Shown here: positions 1 to 8,322 of the stretch, piece after piece
How positions within the stretch are numbered: the first letter of the stretch is position 1
Layout: the number at the start of each line of letters is the position of its first letter
Source: UKL13-2 sp036394575
Lineage (GTDB): Bacteria > Pseudomonadota > Gammaproteobacteria > Burkholderiales > Usitatibacteraceae
NCBI GenBank assembly: GCA_036394575.1
Contig: DASWEY010000022.1
Coordinates: 1 to 64,000 of the forward strand
Direction of reading: 5' to 3'
Length of the DNA: 64,000 nucleotides
Translations under genes and position numbers: made by a program
The notes under the pieces: generated by a model
Database searches by the model: none
What the model was told of the DNA's origin: nothing
What the model saw: the letters and a program-made list of their open reading frames with translations, nothing else

Positions 1-335
1 CCCGCCAGGACGGCAAAGCATGGGCCGTCACCGCGCCGTGCGCCTGTCACAGCCAGCCGATGAACAGACCGGCCGTACAGGGTACCGCGCTCGTCCGGCC
101 TGGCGTAATCGCCGATGATCGCGCGCTCAACGCCTTCATTGATCGGCACGGCAAAACCGAAAAACAGGGCCGCGACCCACAGCGTGCGCAGATCGGAAAC
201 CAGGCAGAAACCCAGCATCGCCACGCTGTACGGCAGCCAGCCCGGCCGCAACAGTGCAAGCCGCCCACGGCGATCCGCGAGTATACCCGCACCGTCGTTG
301 GCAAGGGTTTTGATGAAGTTGAAGGCCGGCCACGG
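1..335 (-). pseudogene. Degraded MFS transporter fragment
   Basis: Read on the minus strand from about 335 to 65, one frame gives a stretch typical of the middle of a major facilitator transporter: a loop resembling the G-x-x-x-D-R-x-G-R-R motif (here ILADRRGRL), a hydrophobic helix, and then an N-E-G-V-E-R-A segment followed by a D-x-x-x-x-x-x-RGTLYG motif. After RGTLYG, around position 80, the similarity stops. A hydrophobic continuation (GLFIGWL) appears in another frame and ends at a stop at once, which suggests a frameshift. There is no recognisable N-terminal part upstream, where about 6 helices would be needed. I infer a broken remnant whose 3' side may continue past the left window edge. 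Substrate cannot be told. Confidence 0.45.
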
Positions 336-733
336 GCAGCAATGCAGGCGAAAGGCTGGCGCGGTGCGGGGGTCGATGGCATGGCGAGGGCATGGTGGGG
401 GAATGCCCGGGGTGTGAAGATTCGCTGACGGGCGCCTTGGATATGGGCATGCAGCCGGCAAGCCGCTGCCGCCCGGCCCGGAATCGGCCACAATGCGACA
501 CAACTTTCAACAGTCTTGCCTTGATTTACGCTGTGGAATACGTAGACTTTCATTAGGCGTTTCCCTTACTGACGCAGAGTCGACAACAACCCGACACAAT
601 CGAGACTCCAATCCGTGCGCAAAACACCTGATTCGCCGATTCAATTGCCCCCGGGATACGGCGCCGCTTGCGAATGCAAGATGCGTCGACCGACGGCACC
701 CGCGCATACGGCCGCGAAAGGCGTCCCGCTACC
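336..733. other. Intergenic region upstream of yfiR
   Basis: About 400 bases without a convincing gene. The short frames here have no family resemblance and no ribosome binding site. It must contain the promoter of the yfiR-yfiN-yfiB cluster, but no clear -35/-10 pair was found. Only a weak purine-rich stretch (GAAAGG) lies about 12 bases before the yfiR start. Confidence 0.4.
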
Positions 734-1324
734 ATGAACCTGCGCCACGCACTCGCCCGTTTGCTGATCACCGCCGGTGCTGCGGCGCTATGCGGCGGTC
801 AAGTCCGGGCGGTTGAGACGCCGCCCCCGCTTGTCGCCGTCAACGAGGCCGCGCCGCCGACACTGCCCGCCGACAGCAAACCGCTTATTTCCGGCATGGT
901 TGAAGGCATTATCAGTTACACCAAATGGCCGGCCGATCTCAAGCAGGTGCGCCTGTGCATCATCGGTGACGGCGCCGGCGCAAAGGAGTTGCTGAAGTCC
1001 GGCCCGCTGGGCTCGGCACAGCGCAGCATCGACGTGCAGCGCATCGCCAGCACCACCGACAACAACCCGGATTGCCAGGTTCTGTACTTCGCCGCGCGCT
1101 ACACGGCCAAGCAGCGTGCCATGCTCAATCGCTTCGTCGCGCGCCCGTTCCTGACGATCGGCGAGGGCCCGGAATTCTGTTCCGACGGCGGCATGTTCTG
1201 CGTGGACAGCGAGGAGTCCACCAGCCGTTTCGGCGTCAATCTCGACGCCATCGCGCGCAGCGGCCTGCGCGTCAATCCCCAGGTGCTGTCGCTGGGCCGC
1301 GCCAAACCGAAAGTCCAGCCATGA
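734..1324 (+). CDS. yfiR: YfiR-like periplasmic repressor of diguanylate cyclase (DUF4154)
   Basis: A 196-residue protein with an N-terminal signal sequence (hydrophobic residues about 8-26) and a DUF4154/YfiR domain. In Pseudomonas, YfiR sits in the periplasm and holds the cyclase YfiN inactive, responding to redox and cell-envelope stress. The four cysteines of the known family are all present, at C75, C114, C149 and C156. The spacings of 39 and 7 are the same as the two disulfide pairs of P. aeruginosa YfiR. The start ATG at 734 was chosen because it opens directly into a signal peptide; the frame is open further upstream without one. The stop overlaps the next start (ATGA), so it is translationally coupled to the cyclase. 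Confidence 0.85.
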   Translation: MNLRHALARLLITAGAAALCGGQVRAVETPPPLVAVNEAAPPTLPADSKPLISGMVEGIISYTKWPADLKQVRLCIIGDGAGAKELLKSGPLGSAQRSIDVQRIASTTDNNPDCQVLYFAARYTAKQRAMLNRFVARPFLTIGEGPEFCSDGGMFCVDSEESTSRFGVNLDAIARSGLRVNPQVLSLGRAKPKVQP

Positions 1325-2598
1325 GCGCCAACCGCCTGTCCCTGCTGGCGACGCTCAGACGAGCCAATATCGGTCTCGTCACCATGGCCATCATCGGCGC
1401 ATGGCTGGCACTGACCATCATCGCCTACGTCAACCTGCGCGTTTACGTCACGCAGAATCTGCAACTGGTGGCCAACTCCATCGCCTACTCGGCGCAGGCG
1501 GCAACGGTGTTCCAGGACGCGCTGTCGGCACAGGAAATTCTCAACACCATCGCTTCACAGGAAAACCTGATCGCGGCCGAAGTGGTGGGCAGCAATGGCA
1601 AGCCCCTGGCCACTTTCCGCCGCAAGCCGGACAGCCTGTTCGAATCCTCTTTCGCGGCGCTTGGCGACAAGTTGTTCCCGCAGCGCAGCGCCGCCGACAT
1701 CCGTCTCGAGAACAAGACCGTCGGCCGCGTCACCCTGCAGGGCACCAATGTGGTGTACGTCAAGTTCTTCGCCAGCACCGTCATCGCGGTATTCATCCTG
1801 CTGGCGCTGGTGGCGCTGGCGGTCGCGCAACTGTCGCGGCGCGTGCAGAAGGAAATCGTTTCCCCGCTCAACAGCCTGGCGTCGCTGACCCATGCGGTGC
1901 GCGTCAGCCGCACCTTCGACCGGCGTGCACCGCCGGCCAAGGTGGTGGAAATCCACCAGCTCGGCGAAGATTTCAATGCCCTGCTGACCGAACTGCAGAA
2001 GTACGAAGAAGAGCAGAAGGCGCGGGCGGCGGAGCTGCAATCGGTGAACGAATCGCTATCGCACCAGGCCACGCATGATGGGCTCACCGGGCTTGCCAAT
2101 CGCGCGCATTTCCGCGAGCACCTGGCGCGGGCGCTGTCTGCGCAAAAAGACAATCGCGCCATGGTCGGCGTGCTCTACCTGGACTACGATCATTTCAAGT
2201 CCATCAATGACCGGCTCGGCCATGCGGTCGGCGACAAGCTGCTGATCGAGGTGGCGCGGCGCCTGAGCTCCATCGTCCGGCGCAGCGATCTGGTCGCGCG
2301 CCTCGGCGGCGACGAGTTCGCGGTCCTGCTCGCCCCCCTGCTGAGCATCGCCCACGCCACCAATATCGCGGAGAAGATCGTCACGGCCATGCGCGACCCG
2401 ATTGCGGTATCGACCGAGGAATCGTTCAATGGTAGCGTCAGCGTCGGCGTTGCGGTGGCGCCGGAGCATGCGACCACGCTGGAGCAGTTGCTGCTGGCGG
2501 CCGATGGGGCCATGTACCAGGCCAAGGAAGGACAGCGCGACACCTACCGCGTCGCGGCGGCGCAGGGCGATGCGGGTCACACGGGAACGCCGGCATGA
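1321..2598 (+). CDS. yfiN: YfiN/TpbB-like membrane diguanylate cyclase
   Basis: A 425-residue inner-membrane enzyme that makes the second messenger c-di-GMP from two GTP. Order of parts: transmembrane helix about 17-40, a short periplasmic sensor loop of about 100 residues, second helix about 148-170, a HAMP linker to about 225, a coiled coil, then a GGDEF domain from about 250. The active site is intact (GGDEF at 329-333). An RxxD inhibitory site (R320-D323) lies five residues upstream, so product feedback inhibition is expected. The small periplasmic loop fits YfiN, which is clamped by YfiR, and YfiR is encoded immediately upstream with a 4-base overlap. Cyclase activity is near certain from the motifs; the YfiN assignment rests on domain layout plus neighbours. 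Confidence 0.87.
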   Translation: MSANRLSLLATLRRANIGLVTMAIIGAWLALTIIAYVNLRVYVTQNLQLVANSIAYSAQAATVFQDALSAQEILNTIASQENLIAAEVVGSNGKPLATFRRKPDSLFESSFAALGDKLFPQRSAADIRLENKTVGRVTLQGTNVVYVKFFASTVIAVFILLALVALAVAQLSRRVQKEIVSPLNSLASLTHAVRVSRTFDRRAPPAKVVEIHQLGEDFNALLTELQKYEEEQKARAAELQSVNESLSHQATHDGLTGLANRAHFREHLARALSAQKDNRAMVGVLYLDYDHFKSINDRLGHAVGDKLLIEVARRLSSIVRRSDLVARLGGDEFAVLLAPLLSIAHATNIAEKIVTAMRDPIAVSTEESFNGSVSVGVAVAPEHATTLEQLLLAADGAMYQAKEGQRDTYRVAAAQGDAGHTGTPA

Positions 2599-2664
2599 TT
2601 TTGCTTCACCAGGCGGCAAGAACGGGAAATGGAAACGGCAATGGCAATGGAAAGGGAAAGAAAC

Positions 2665-3174
2665 ATGAAAATGAACGGTAAATCCTCCCCTGGATTCGGC
2701 ATGCGAATGGTGCTGCTTGCCGCGTTGCTGTTCACCCTGGCGGCCTGTCAGACCACGGCGCCGAAGCTGAATGCCGCACAGGTCACCACCCTGAAGAGTC
2801 TGGGATTCGCGCCCAGCGATGACGGCTGGTCGCTCAACTTGAACACCAAGCCGATATTGTTCGAGACCGGCACGGACGCACTGGAACCGGACGACAAAAA
2901 CGCGGTGGCGAAGATGGCGAAGGACCTGCTCTCCGTCGGCATCGATCATCTGCGCATCGAGGGCCATACCGACAACGTCGGCCCGGCGGACCTGAACCGC
3001 ACCCTGTCCCTGCGCAGGGCCGAGGCGGTTGCCAGCGAGTTCGGCCGCAACGGTGTGCCGGTCGCCAATATTGTCCGCAAGGGCTATGGCTTCGACAAGC
3101 CGATCGCCGACAACGCCACGCCGCAGGGACGCGCGCAGAATCGTCGCGTGACGATCATCGTGCCCTCGTTCTAA
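2665..3174 (+). CDS. yfiB: YfiB-like OmpA-family outer-membrane lipoprotein
   Basis: A 169-residue lipoprotein. A signal peptide ends in the lipobox LAAC (lipidated cysteine C28), followed by a short linker and a C-terminal OmpA-type peptidoglycan-binding domain with the GHTDNVG and NRTLSLRRAEAV motifs. In Pseudomonas, YfiB binds and sequesters YfiR under envelope stress, freeing YfiN. A start at 2629 is possible in frame, but 2665 is preferred because GGGAAAG lies a proper distance upstream and it begins the signal peptide (MKMNGK). It follows yfiN by 66 bases. With its two neighbours it completes a YfiBNR tripartite system, in the order R-N-B. Confidence 0.83.
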   Translation: MKMNGKSSPGFGMRMVLLAALLFTLAACQTTAPKLNAAQVTTLKSLGFAPSDDGWSLNLNTKPILFETGTDALEPDDKNAVAKMAKDLLSVGIDHLRIEGHTDNVGPADLNRTLSLRRAEAVASEFGRNGVPVANIVRKGYGFDKPIADNATPQGRAQNRRVTIIVPSF

Positions 3175-3230
3175 CGTCGCGGCGGCCGGCCGCACCTGCC
3201 GGCCGCGCGCTCGTGTAAAATTCCCGCGCT

Positions 3231-3306
3231 GCCCTCGTAGCTCAGTGGATAGAGCATCCCCCTCCTAAGGGGAGGGTCACACGTTCGATTCGTGTCGAGG
3301 GCGCCA
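3231..3306 (+). tRNA. tRNA-Arg(CCT)
   Basis: A full cloverleaf can be folded: acceptor GCCCTCG with CGAGGGC, D arm with GAGC, anticodon stem TCCCC/GGGGA around the loop CTCCTAA (anticodon CCT at 3264-3266), T arm with TTCGATT, discriminator G and an encoded CCA end (3304-3306). It reads AGG codons. A GC-rich hairpin without a T tract lies just upstream (about 3179-3209), after yfiB. Confidence 0.96.
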
Positions 3307-3391
3307 GAATAAAAAACGCGCGGCGCCCCTGCTTCGCCATTCATGCCAACAATCGCGGCATTCACCGCGGAATAGCTGTACGAAAAAAGCC

Positions 3392-3457
3392 GAAGTCCAA
3401 TACTGACGCGGGTTGGGGGGCAAAAATGGCTGCGAAGCCGCGCCAAATGGCGTTCTG
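3392..3457 (-). repeat. 66-nt palindromic element, copy A
   Basis: A diverged copy of the dispersed 66-nt hairpin element, in the opposite orientation to the other six: its central run is GGCAAAAATGGC instead of GCCATTTTTGCC. Outer arms resemble the family arms (CCAATACTGACGCGGG and CCGCGCCAAATGGCG). It lies between tRNA-Arg and the 3' end of marC, 22 bases from the marC stop. In the frame that is coding in the uppS copy it carries a TGA stop at codon 5. Confidence 0.75.
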
Positions 3458-3479
3458 CGAATTCCTCTTTGCGACCGCC

Positions 3480-4079
3480 TTACTTCAATTGCAATACAAA
3501 CTCTCGCACGCCGCCCAGCAACATCTCGATCGCGATCGCCGTCAGGATCAAACCCATCAGGCGTTCGACGGCCTCCATGCCGCTTTTGCCGAACAGCTTC
3601 TCGATGCGCTCGCCGAGGCTGAGGATCAGGGCCGAGACCAGCATCGCCGCGGTCACCGCCACGATCCACAGGCCGAGCTTGGCGGGCTCGCGCGAGACCA
3701 TCAGCATCACCGTGGCCAGCGCCGAGGGGCCGGCGATCAGCGGGATGGCGAGGGGCACGATGAAGGGCTCACTGTCCAAGGTGTCGCCGAAGATGCCTTC
3801 GGGCGATTTGAACACCATGCGGATCGCGATCATGAACAGGATCACGCCGCCGGCGATCGACATGGAAATTTCGGACAGGTGCATCAAGTCTAGAAACTGC
3901 CGGCCGAACAGCATGAAGACGACGAGGATGCCGTAGGCCAGCGCGCATTCGCGCAGCACCACGCGCACGCGCCGGGTCGATTTGACCTGCCTGAGCAGGG
4001 ACGCCACCAGCGGCACATTGCCCAGCGGATCGAGCACCAGGAACAGCAGGACAAAGGCGGAGATGAGATCGGCGTTCAT
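3480..4079 (-). CDS. MarC-family integral membrane protein
   Basis: A 199-residue protein with six predicted transmembrane helices and the family's conserved features: an N-terminal FLVLDPLGNVP motif, a central PLAIPLIAGPSALAT motif, and a final helix. MarC/YhgN proteins are widespread inner-membrane proteins. Earlier links of MarC to antibiotic resistance were not upheld, and the substrate is unknown. Start ATG at 4079. It lies 51 bases after the YjbR gene on the same strand and ends just before repeat copy A. Family membership is firm; function cannot be given. Confidence 0.88.
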   Translation of the reverse strand: MNADLISAFVLLFLVLDPLGNVPLVASLLRQVKSTRRVRVVLRECALAYGILVVFMLFGRQFLDLMHLSEISMSIAGGVILFMIAIRMVFKSPEGIFGDTLDSEPFIVPLAIPLIAGPSALATVMLMVSREPAKLGLWIVAVTAAMLVSALILSLGERIEKLFGKSGMEAVERLMGLILTAIAIEMLLGGVREFVLQLK

Positions 4080-4130
4080 GCGGTGGTTTCGTTTTCGGTT
4101 TTCGGTGAATCGTTCGTGTCATTCAAGCGT

Positions 4131-4484
4131 TCAAAACAGGCCCAGCTCGGCGCGCAGTTTTTTCGTCAGCTTCATGCACACCAGTTCGTGCGAACGCTTG
4201 ATCAGCGCTTTCAGTTCGGCATCGCCGACGGCTTTGAGATCGTTGACCTGCACCCACTTGGCGCGCGCCATGTAGGGCGCGGGGATGAAGCCGGGGCGGT
4301 CGGTGTATTGCAGGAAGAGATCGTCATCGACCTTGAATGAAACCGTGGCATGTTTGCTCTTGTCTTCGAAGGCCACGCAGAACATCTTGCCACCGACCAC
4401 GAACACCAGATCGACCTGCCATTTAATTTCGCCCTTGGCGCCGGGCAGCGAGGCGCAGAATTTTTTGACGGCGGCGATGTTCAT
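4131..4484 (-). CDS. MmcQ/YjbR family protein
   Basis: A 117-residue cytosolic protein matching the MmcQ/YjbR family: an early SLPGAKGEIKWQ segment, F-E-D-K in the middle (VAFEDKSKHATVSFK), a PAPYMARAKWV motif and a C-terminal helix with SHELVCMKL. The family has a CyaY-like/double-wing fold and is sometimes described as DNA-binding, but its biological role is not established. Start ATG 4484. It is probably co-transcribed with marC. The approximately 300-base region upstream carries two different palindromic repeats. Confidence 0.8.
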   Translation of the reverse strand: MNIAAVKKFCASLPGAKGEIKWQVDLVFVVGGKMFCVAFEDKSKHATVSFKVDDDLFLQYTDRPGFIPAPYMARAKWVQVNDLKAVGDAELKALIKRSHELVCMKLTKKLRAELGLF

Positions 4485-4547
4485 GGTGGACTCGATTAAA
4501 GCGGGCGGATGCTTAGCGACGCGGAAAGTAAGTAAACATCAAAACCT

Positions 4548-4606
4548 GTCATACCGGCGAAGGCCGGTATCCAATTTTCGCAATCCAATGATGCGAGCAA
4601 AATTGG
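4548..4606. repeat. Intergenic palindromes of the CCGGCGAAGGCCGG type
   Basis: Two nested or adjacent inverted repeats: ATACCGGC-GAAG-GCCGGTAT (4551-4570), and CCAATTTT (4571-4578) paired with AAAATTGG (4599-4606). Sequences of the form TCATACCGGCGAAGGCCGGTATCCA are a common dispersed intergenic repeat in many proteobacteria. It lies between the YjbR gene and repeat copy B. No coding or promoter function is evident. Confidence 0.7.
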
Positions 4607-4679
4607 GCCCCGGACCGGAAACGAAAATGAGCCGGGACGACATATCTTCACAAGTCTCGGGCGTTACAAACAATTTACG

Positions 4680-4745
4680 TAGATCCAGCATTGGCGCACC
4701 TCTCGAAGCATTTTTGCCCCAAAAGCCGCGCCAATGCTGGGGTTT
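4680..4745 (+). repeat. 66-nt palindromic element, copy B
   Basis: A well preserved copy. Its perfect 13-base arms are CCAGCATTGGCGC (4685-4697) and GCGCCAATGCTGG (4728-4740), around a centre with GCATTTTTGCCCC. It lies 37 bases beyond the stop codon of ftsB, so it would form a hairpin in the ftsB 3' region. On the minus strand, in the frame used by the uppS copy, it is open for all 22 codons with the same W-R, GKNA and APML residues. Confidence 0.9.
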
Positions 4746-4782
4746 CGCTTTTTGAAAGCGGCATTGCGCCAAGCGCGGCCGT

Positions 4783-5076
4783 CTATTTGCCGCCTTGCAC
4801 TTTCGATTTATCGATCAACTGATAAAACGTTTCATTGGTCTTGATCATGCCAAGTTCAACCCGCGCGCGTTCCTCAACCGCATCGGTGCCCTGCTTCAGA
4901 TCGCGCACCTCGGCATCGAGCCCGGCATTGCGTACCGCCAGCTGCTGGTTCTTTTCCTTTTGCTGATCGACCAGCTGCGACATTTCCCACACGCGCAACC
5001 AGCTGCCCTTGCCCAGCCACAGCGGATACTGGATGGCGATCAACAGGCCGATGAGCGCGTAGCTTAAGTATTTCAA
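4783..5076 (-). CDS. ftsB: Cell division protein FtsB
   Basis: A 97-residue bitopic inner-membrane protein: a short cytoplasmic end, one transmembrane helix (about 3-20), then a periplasmic coiled coil (about 28-65) and a conserved tail (RARVELGMIKTNETFYQL). FtsB forms the FtsQLB complex that licenses septal peptidoglycan synthesis. The start is TTG at 5076: no in-frame ATG or GTG gives the helix, and AGGA stands 7 bases upstream. It lies 31 bases after eno, the usual eno-ftsB pair of beta- and gammaproteobacteria. Confidence 0.9.
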   Translation of the reverse strand: MKYLSYALIGLLIAIQYPLWLGKGSWLRVWEMSQLVDQQKEKNQQLAVRNAGLDAEVRDLKQGTDAVEERARVELGMIKTNETFYQLIDKSKVQGGK

Positions 5077-5107
5077 TCTCGCATCCTGGCCGATGGAGAC
5101 ACGTGGC

Positions 5108-6391
5108 TCATTTCAGGTTGTAGAACGCCGCTTTGCCGGGATAGCTGGCGGCGTCGCCCAGTTCTTCCTCGATGCGCAGCAGCTGGTTGTACTTGGCCAT
5201 GCGGTCCGAGCGCGAGGCCGAGCCGGTCTTGATCTGCAGCGCATTGGTGGCCACCGCGATATCGGCGATGGTGGTGTCCTCGGTTTCGCCGGAGCGATGC
5301 GAGATCACCGAGGTGTAGCCGGCGCGCTTGGCCATCTCGATGGCGGCGAAGGTTTCCGACAGCGTGCCGATCTGGTTGACCTTGATGAGGATCGAGTTGG
5401 CCACGCCGCGCGCGATGCCTTCGCGCAGGATCTTGGTGTTGGTGACGAACAGGTCATCGCCGACCAGTTGCACTTTCTTGCCGAGTTTTTCGGTGAGGAT
5501 CGCCCAGCCGTCCCAGTCGTCCTCGGCCATGCCGTCCTCGATGGAGACGATCGGATATTTGTCGCACCAGGTAGCGAGGATGTCGGTGAATTGTGCCGAA
5601 CTGAACGAAAGTTTCTCGGCCTCGAAACGATACTTGCCGTCCTTGCGGAATTCGCTGGCCGCGCAATCGAGGCCGATCATCACGTCCTGCCCCGGAATGT
5701 AGCCGGCTTCTTCGATGGCTTTCAACACGTACTGAATCGCCGCCTCGTTGTTGGCGAGATTGGGAGCGAAGCCGCCTTCGTCGCCGACCGAGGTGCTCAG
5801 TTTTTCCGCATGCAGGATTTTCTTCAGGGTGTGGAAAACCTCCACGCCGGCGCGCAGGGCATCCTTGAAGGTCGGCAGGCCGGCCGGGATGATCATGAAC
5901 TCCTGGATGTCGAGCACATTGTCGGCATGCGCGCCGCCGTTGATGATGTTCATCATCGGCACCGGCATCTGCATCGGCGCCGCGCCACCGAGATAGCGGT
6001 ACAGCGAGAGCCCCGCTTCATCCGCCGAGGCCTTGGCGCAGGCCATCGACACCGCCAGGATGGCATTGGCGCCGAGGCGCGCTTTCGTTTCGGTGCCGTC
6101 GAGCTCGATCATGGTCTTGTCGATGAACGCCTGCTCGGAGGCATCGAGGCCGATGATCGCCTCGCAGATCTCGGTGTTGACGTGTTCCACCGCTTTGAGC
6201 ACACCCTTGCCGAGGTAGCGCGTCATGTCGCCGTCCCGCAGCTCGATGGCTTCGCGCGAGCCGGTCGAGGCGCCCGAAGGCACGGCGGCGCGGCCGATCA
6301 CGCCGGATTCCAGCAGGATGTCGGCTTCCACGGTGGGATTGCCGCGGGAATCGAGAATTTCGCGGGCGATTACATCAACAATGGCAGTCAT
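5108..6391 (-). CDS. eno: Enolase
   Basis: A 427-residue glycolytic enzyme converting 2-phosphoglycerate to phosphoenolpyruvate. It is full length, with the N-terminal ILDSRGNPTVE motif, SGASTG loop, SVGDEGGFAPN, magnesium-ligand region (MIGLDCAASEF, YPIVSIEDGMAEDDW) and the catalytic VGDDLFVTNTKIL and ILIKVNQIGTLSE segments, ending in SHRSGETEDTTIAD and SASRSDRMAKYNQLLRIEEE. Start ATG 6391. It supplies PEP to a window that also encodes PEP synthase and PEP carboxykinase. The gap to pyrG is only about 100 bases; kdsA, often found between the two genes in related bacteria, is absent. Confidence 0.97.
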   Translation of the reverse strand: MTAIVDVIAREILDSRGNPTVEADILLESGVIGRAAVPSGASTGSREAIELRDGDMTRYLGKGVLKAVEHVNTEICEAIIGLDASEQAFIDKTMIELDGTETKARLGANAILAVSMACAKASADEAGLSLYRYLGGAAPMQMPVPMMNIINGGAHADNVLDIQEFMIIPAGLPTFKDALRAGVEVFHTLKKILHAEKLSTSVGDEGGFAPNLANNEAAIQYVLKAIEEAGYIPGQDVMIGLDCAASEFRKDGKYRFEAEKLSFSSAQFTDILATWCDKYPIVSIEDGMAEDDWDGWAILTEKLGKKVQLVGDDLFVTNTKILREGIARGVANSILIKVNQIGTLSETFAAIEMAKRAGYTSVISHRSGETEDTTIADIAVATNALQIKTGSASRSDRMAKYNQLLRIEEELGDAASYPGKAAFYNLK

Positions 6392-6489
6392 TTAATTTCA
6401 GGCCCCGGATATGGTTGATTATTCTTGGTTGGCTGCTTGAATACCGCTTCAAGCCACCCGTGCCCGCGCGGCAAAGCCGTATAACGCAT

Positions 6490-8190
6490 TCACGCGCTCA
6501 CCTCTTTGCCGCCGACCACACGCAGGCCGGCTTCGCCGTGCACGCTGTTGTGCTGCCCGAGCGCGGCCTTGATGAACGAGATGAACAGCGGATGCCCGTC
6601 GCGCGGCGTGGAGGTGAACTCCGGGTGGAACTGGCAGCCGTAGAACCACGGGTGCGGATGCTTGGCCGGATCGAGTTCGACCATCTCGGTCAGCGCCTCG
6701 GAATCGGTGCGCGCCGACACCAGCAGGCCGGCGGCTTCGAGACGCGGCACATAGTGGTTGTTGACTTCATAGCGGTGGCGGTGGCGCTCGCTGACATGCT
6801 CGCTCTGGTAGATGCGATGCGCCAGGGTGCCGCGCTTGACCGTGCAAGGCTGCGCGCCGAGACGCATGGTACCGCCCAGATTGGAATTGGTATCGCGCTT
6901 TTCCACCTGGCCGTCGCGGTTCTGCCATTCCGTAATCAAGGCGATCACCGGGTGCGGCGTATCGGCGTTGAACTCGGTCGAGTTGGCATTGGCCAGGCCG
7001 ACCACATTGCGCGCGAATTCGATGGTGGCGATCTGCATGCCCAGGCAAATGCCCAGGTAGGGGATCTTGTTTTCGCGGGCATATTTCACCGCCGCGATCT
7101 TACCCTCGGTGCCGCGCTTGCCGAAGCCGCCGGGAACGAGAATCGCGTCCATATTGGCCAACGCCCTGGCCACGCCTTCGGGGCCTTCGGCTTCGAGTTG
7201 CTCGGAATCCAGGTAATGAATGCGCACCTTGGTGCGGGTATGGATGCCGGCGTGGATCAGCGCTTCCGACAGCGATTTGTAGGAGTCGGCGAGATCGACG
7301 TATTTGCCGACCATGGCAAGGTCGATCGCATGTTCAGGATGTTCGAGCGCATTGACGATGTTGTCCCACATGGTCAGATCGGCCGGGCGCGGCGTCAGGT
7401 TCAGCTTGCGGCAGGCGATTTCATCCAGGCCCTGCTTGTGCAGCATGGCCGGAATCTTGTAGATCGAGTCGGTGTCGTAGCAGGAGATCACCGCGCCCAC
7501 CTGCACATTGGTGAACAGCGCGATCTTGCGGCGATCGTCTTCGGGCAGGGTGCGGTCGCTGCGACACATCACCACATCGGGCTGGATACCGATTTCGCGC
7601 AGTTCCTTGACGCTGTGCTGGGTCGGCTTGGTCTTGATCTCGCCGGCGGAGGGCAGATACGGCACCAGGGTCAGGTGGATATAGCAGGTGTTCTCGCGGC
7701 CGAGCTCGACGCCGACCTGGCGAATCGCCTCCAGAAACGGCAGGGACTCGATATCGCCGACGGTGCCGCCGATCTCGACGATGCCGACTTCGGCACCGAC
7801 CGTTGCGGCATAGATGGAATTCTTGATCTCGTCGGTGATGTGCGGAATGACCTGCACGGTGCCGCCGAGGTAATCGCCGCGGCGCTCCTTGTTGATCACG
7901 CGCTCGTAGATCTGGCCGGTGGTGAAGTTGTTGGCCTTCTTCATCTTGGCCGTGACGAAGCGCTCGTAATGGCCCAGATCGAGGTCGGTCTCGGCGCCGT
8001 CTTCGGTTACAAACACCTCGCCATGCTGAAAAGGCGACATGGTGCCGGGATCCACGTTGATATACGGGTCCAGCTTGACCATCGAGACTTTGATGCCACG
8101 GGATTCGAGAATGGAGGCGAGGGACGCGGCCGCGATCCCCTTGCCCAGAGATGAAACGACACCGCCGGTAACGAAGATGTACTTGGTCAT
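6490..8190 (-). CDS. pyrG: CTP synthase
   Basis: A 566-residue cytosolic enzyme that aminates UTP to CTP using glutamine and ATP. The N-terminal synthase domain starts MTKYIFVTGGVVSSLGKG (P-loop) and carries the allosteric and ATP regions. The C-terminal class I glutamine amidotransferase has the nucleophile in YLGICLGMQ and the catalytic His-Glu in FHPEFTS. The frame is open upstream to 8229, but ATG 8190 begins the invariant MTKYIFVTGG. The 132 bases between this start and mtnA must hold divergent promoters. Confidence 0.97.
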   Translation of the reverse strand: MTKYIFVTGGVVSSLGKGIAAASLASILESRGIKVSMVKLDPYINVDPGTMSPFQHGEVFVTEDGAETDLDLGHYERFVTAKMKKANNFTTGQIYERVINKERRGDYLGGTVQVIPHITDEIKNSIYAATVGAEVGIVEIGGTVGDIESLPFLEAIRQVGVELGRENTCYIHLTLVPYLPSAGEIKTKPTQHSVKELREIGIQPDVVMCRSDRTLPEDDRRKIALFTNVQVGAVISCYDTDSIYKIPAMLHKQGLDEIACRKLNLTPRPADLTMWDNIVNALEHPEHAIDLAMVGKYVDLADSYKSLSEALIHAGIHTRTKVRIHYLDSEQLEAEGPEGVARALANMDAILVPGGFGKRGTEGKIAAVKYARENKIPYLGICLGMQIATIEFARNVVGLANANSTEFNADTPHPVIALITEWQNRDGQVEKRDTNSNLGGTMRLGAQPCTVKRGTLAHRIYQSEHVSERHRHRYEVNNHYVPRLEAAGLLVSARTDSEALTEMVELDPAKHPHPWFYGCQFHPEFTSTPRDGHPLFISFIKAALGQHNSVHGEAGLRVVGGKEVSA

Positions 8191-8322
8191 GAGGGTTACC
8201 CCCAGCAGGAAATTGAGATTATAGCGCAACCGGTTCCGGGACTCCAGCCGTAATCACGGCAGCTGCGGCATTGACGTCGTACCAAAACCACCGCAATCGC
8301 TTGAATGCATTAACATTGCGCC

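Noticed and set aside
1072..1320. Cyclase gene starting at 1072 inside yfiR
   Set aside because: The extra 80 codons have no similarity. ATG 1321 overlaps the yfiR stop and begins just before the first membrane helix.
5093..8154. Long open frames of 440-580 codons opposite eno and pyrG
   Set aside because: They are antisense shadows caused by GC-rich third positions. They have no ribosome site or family features, and they show the His/Arg/Gly-rich composition typical of such shadows.
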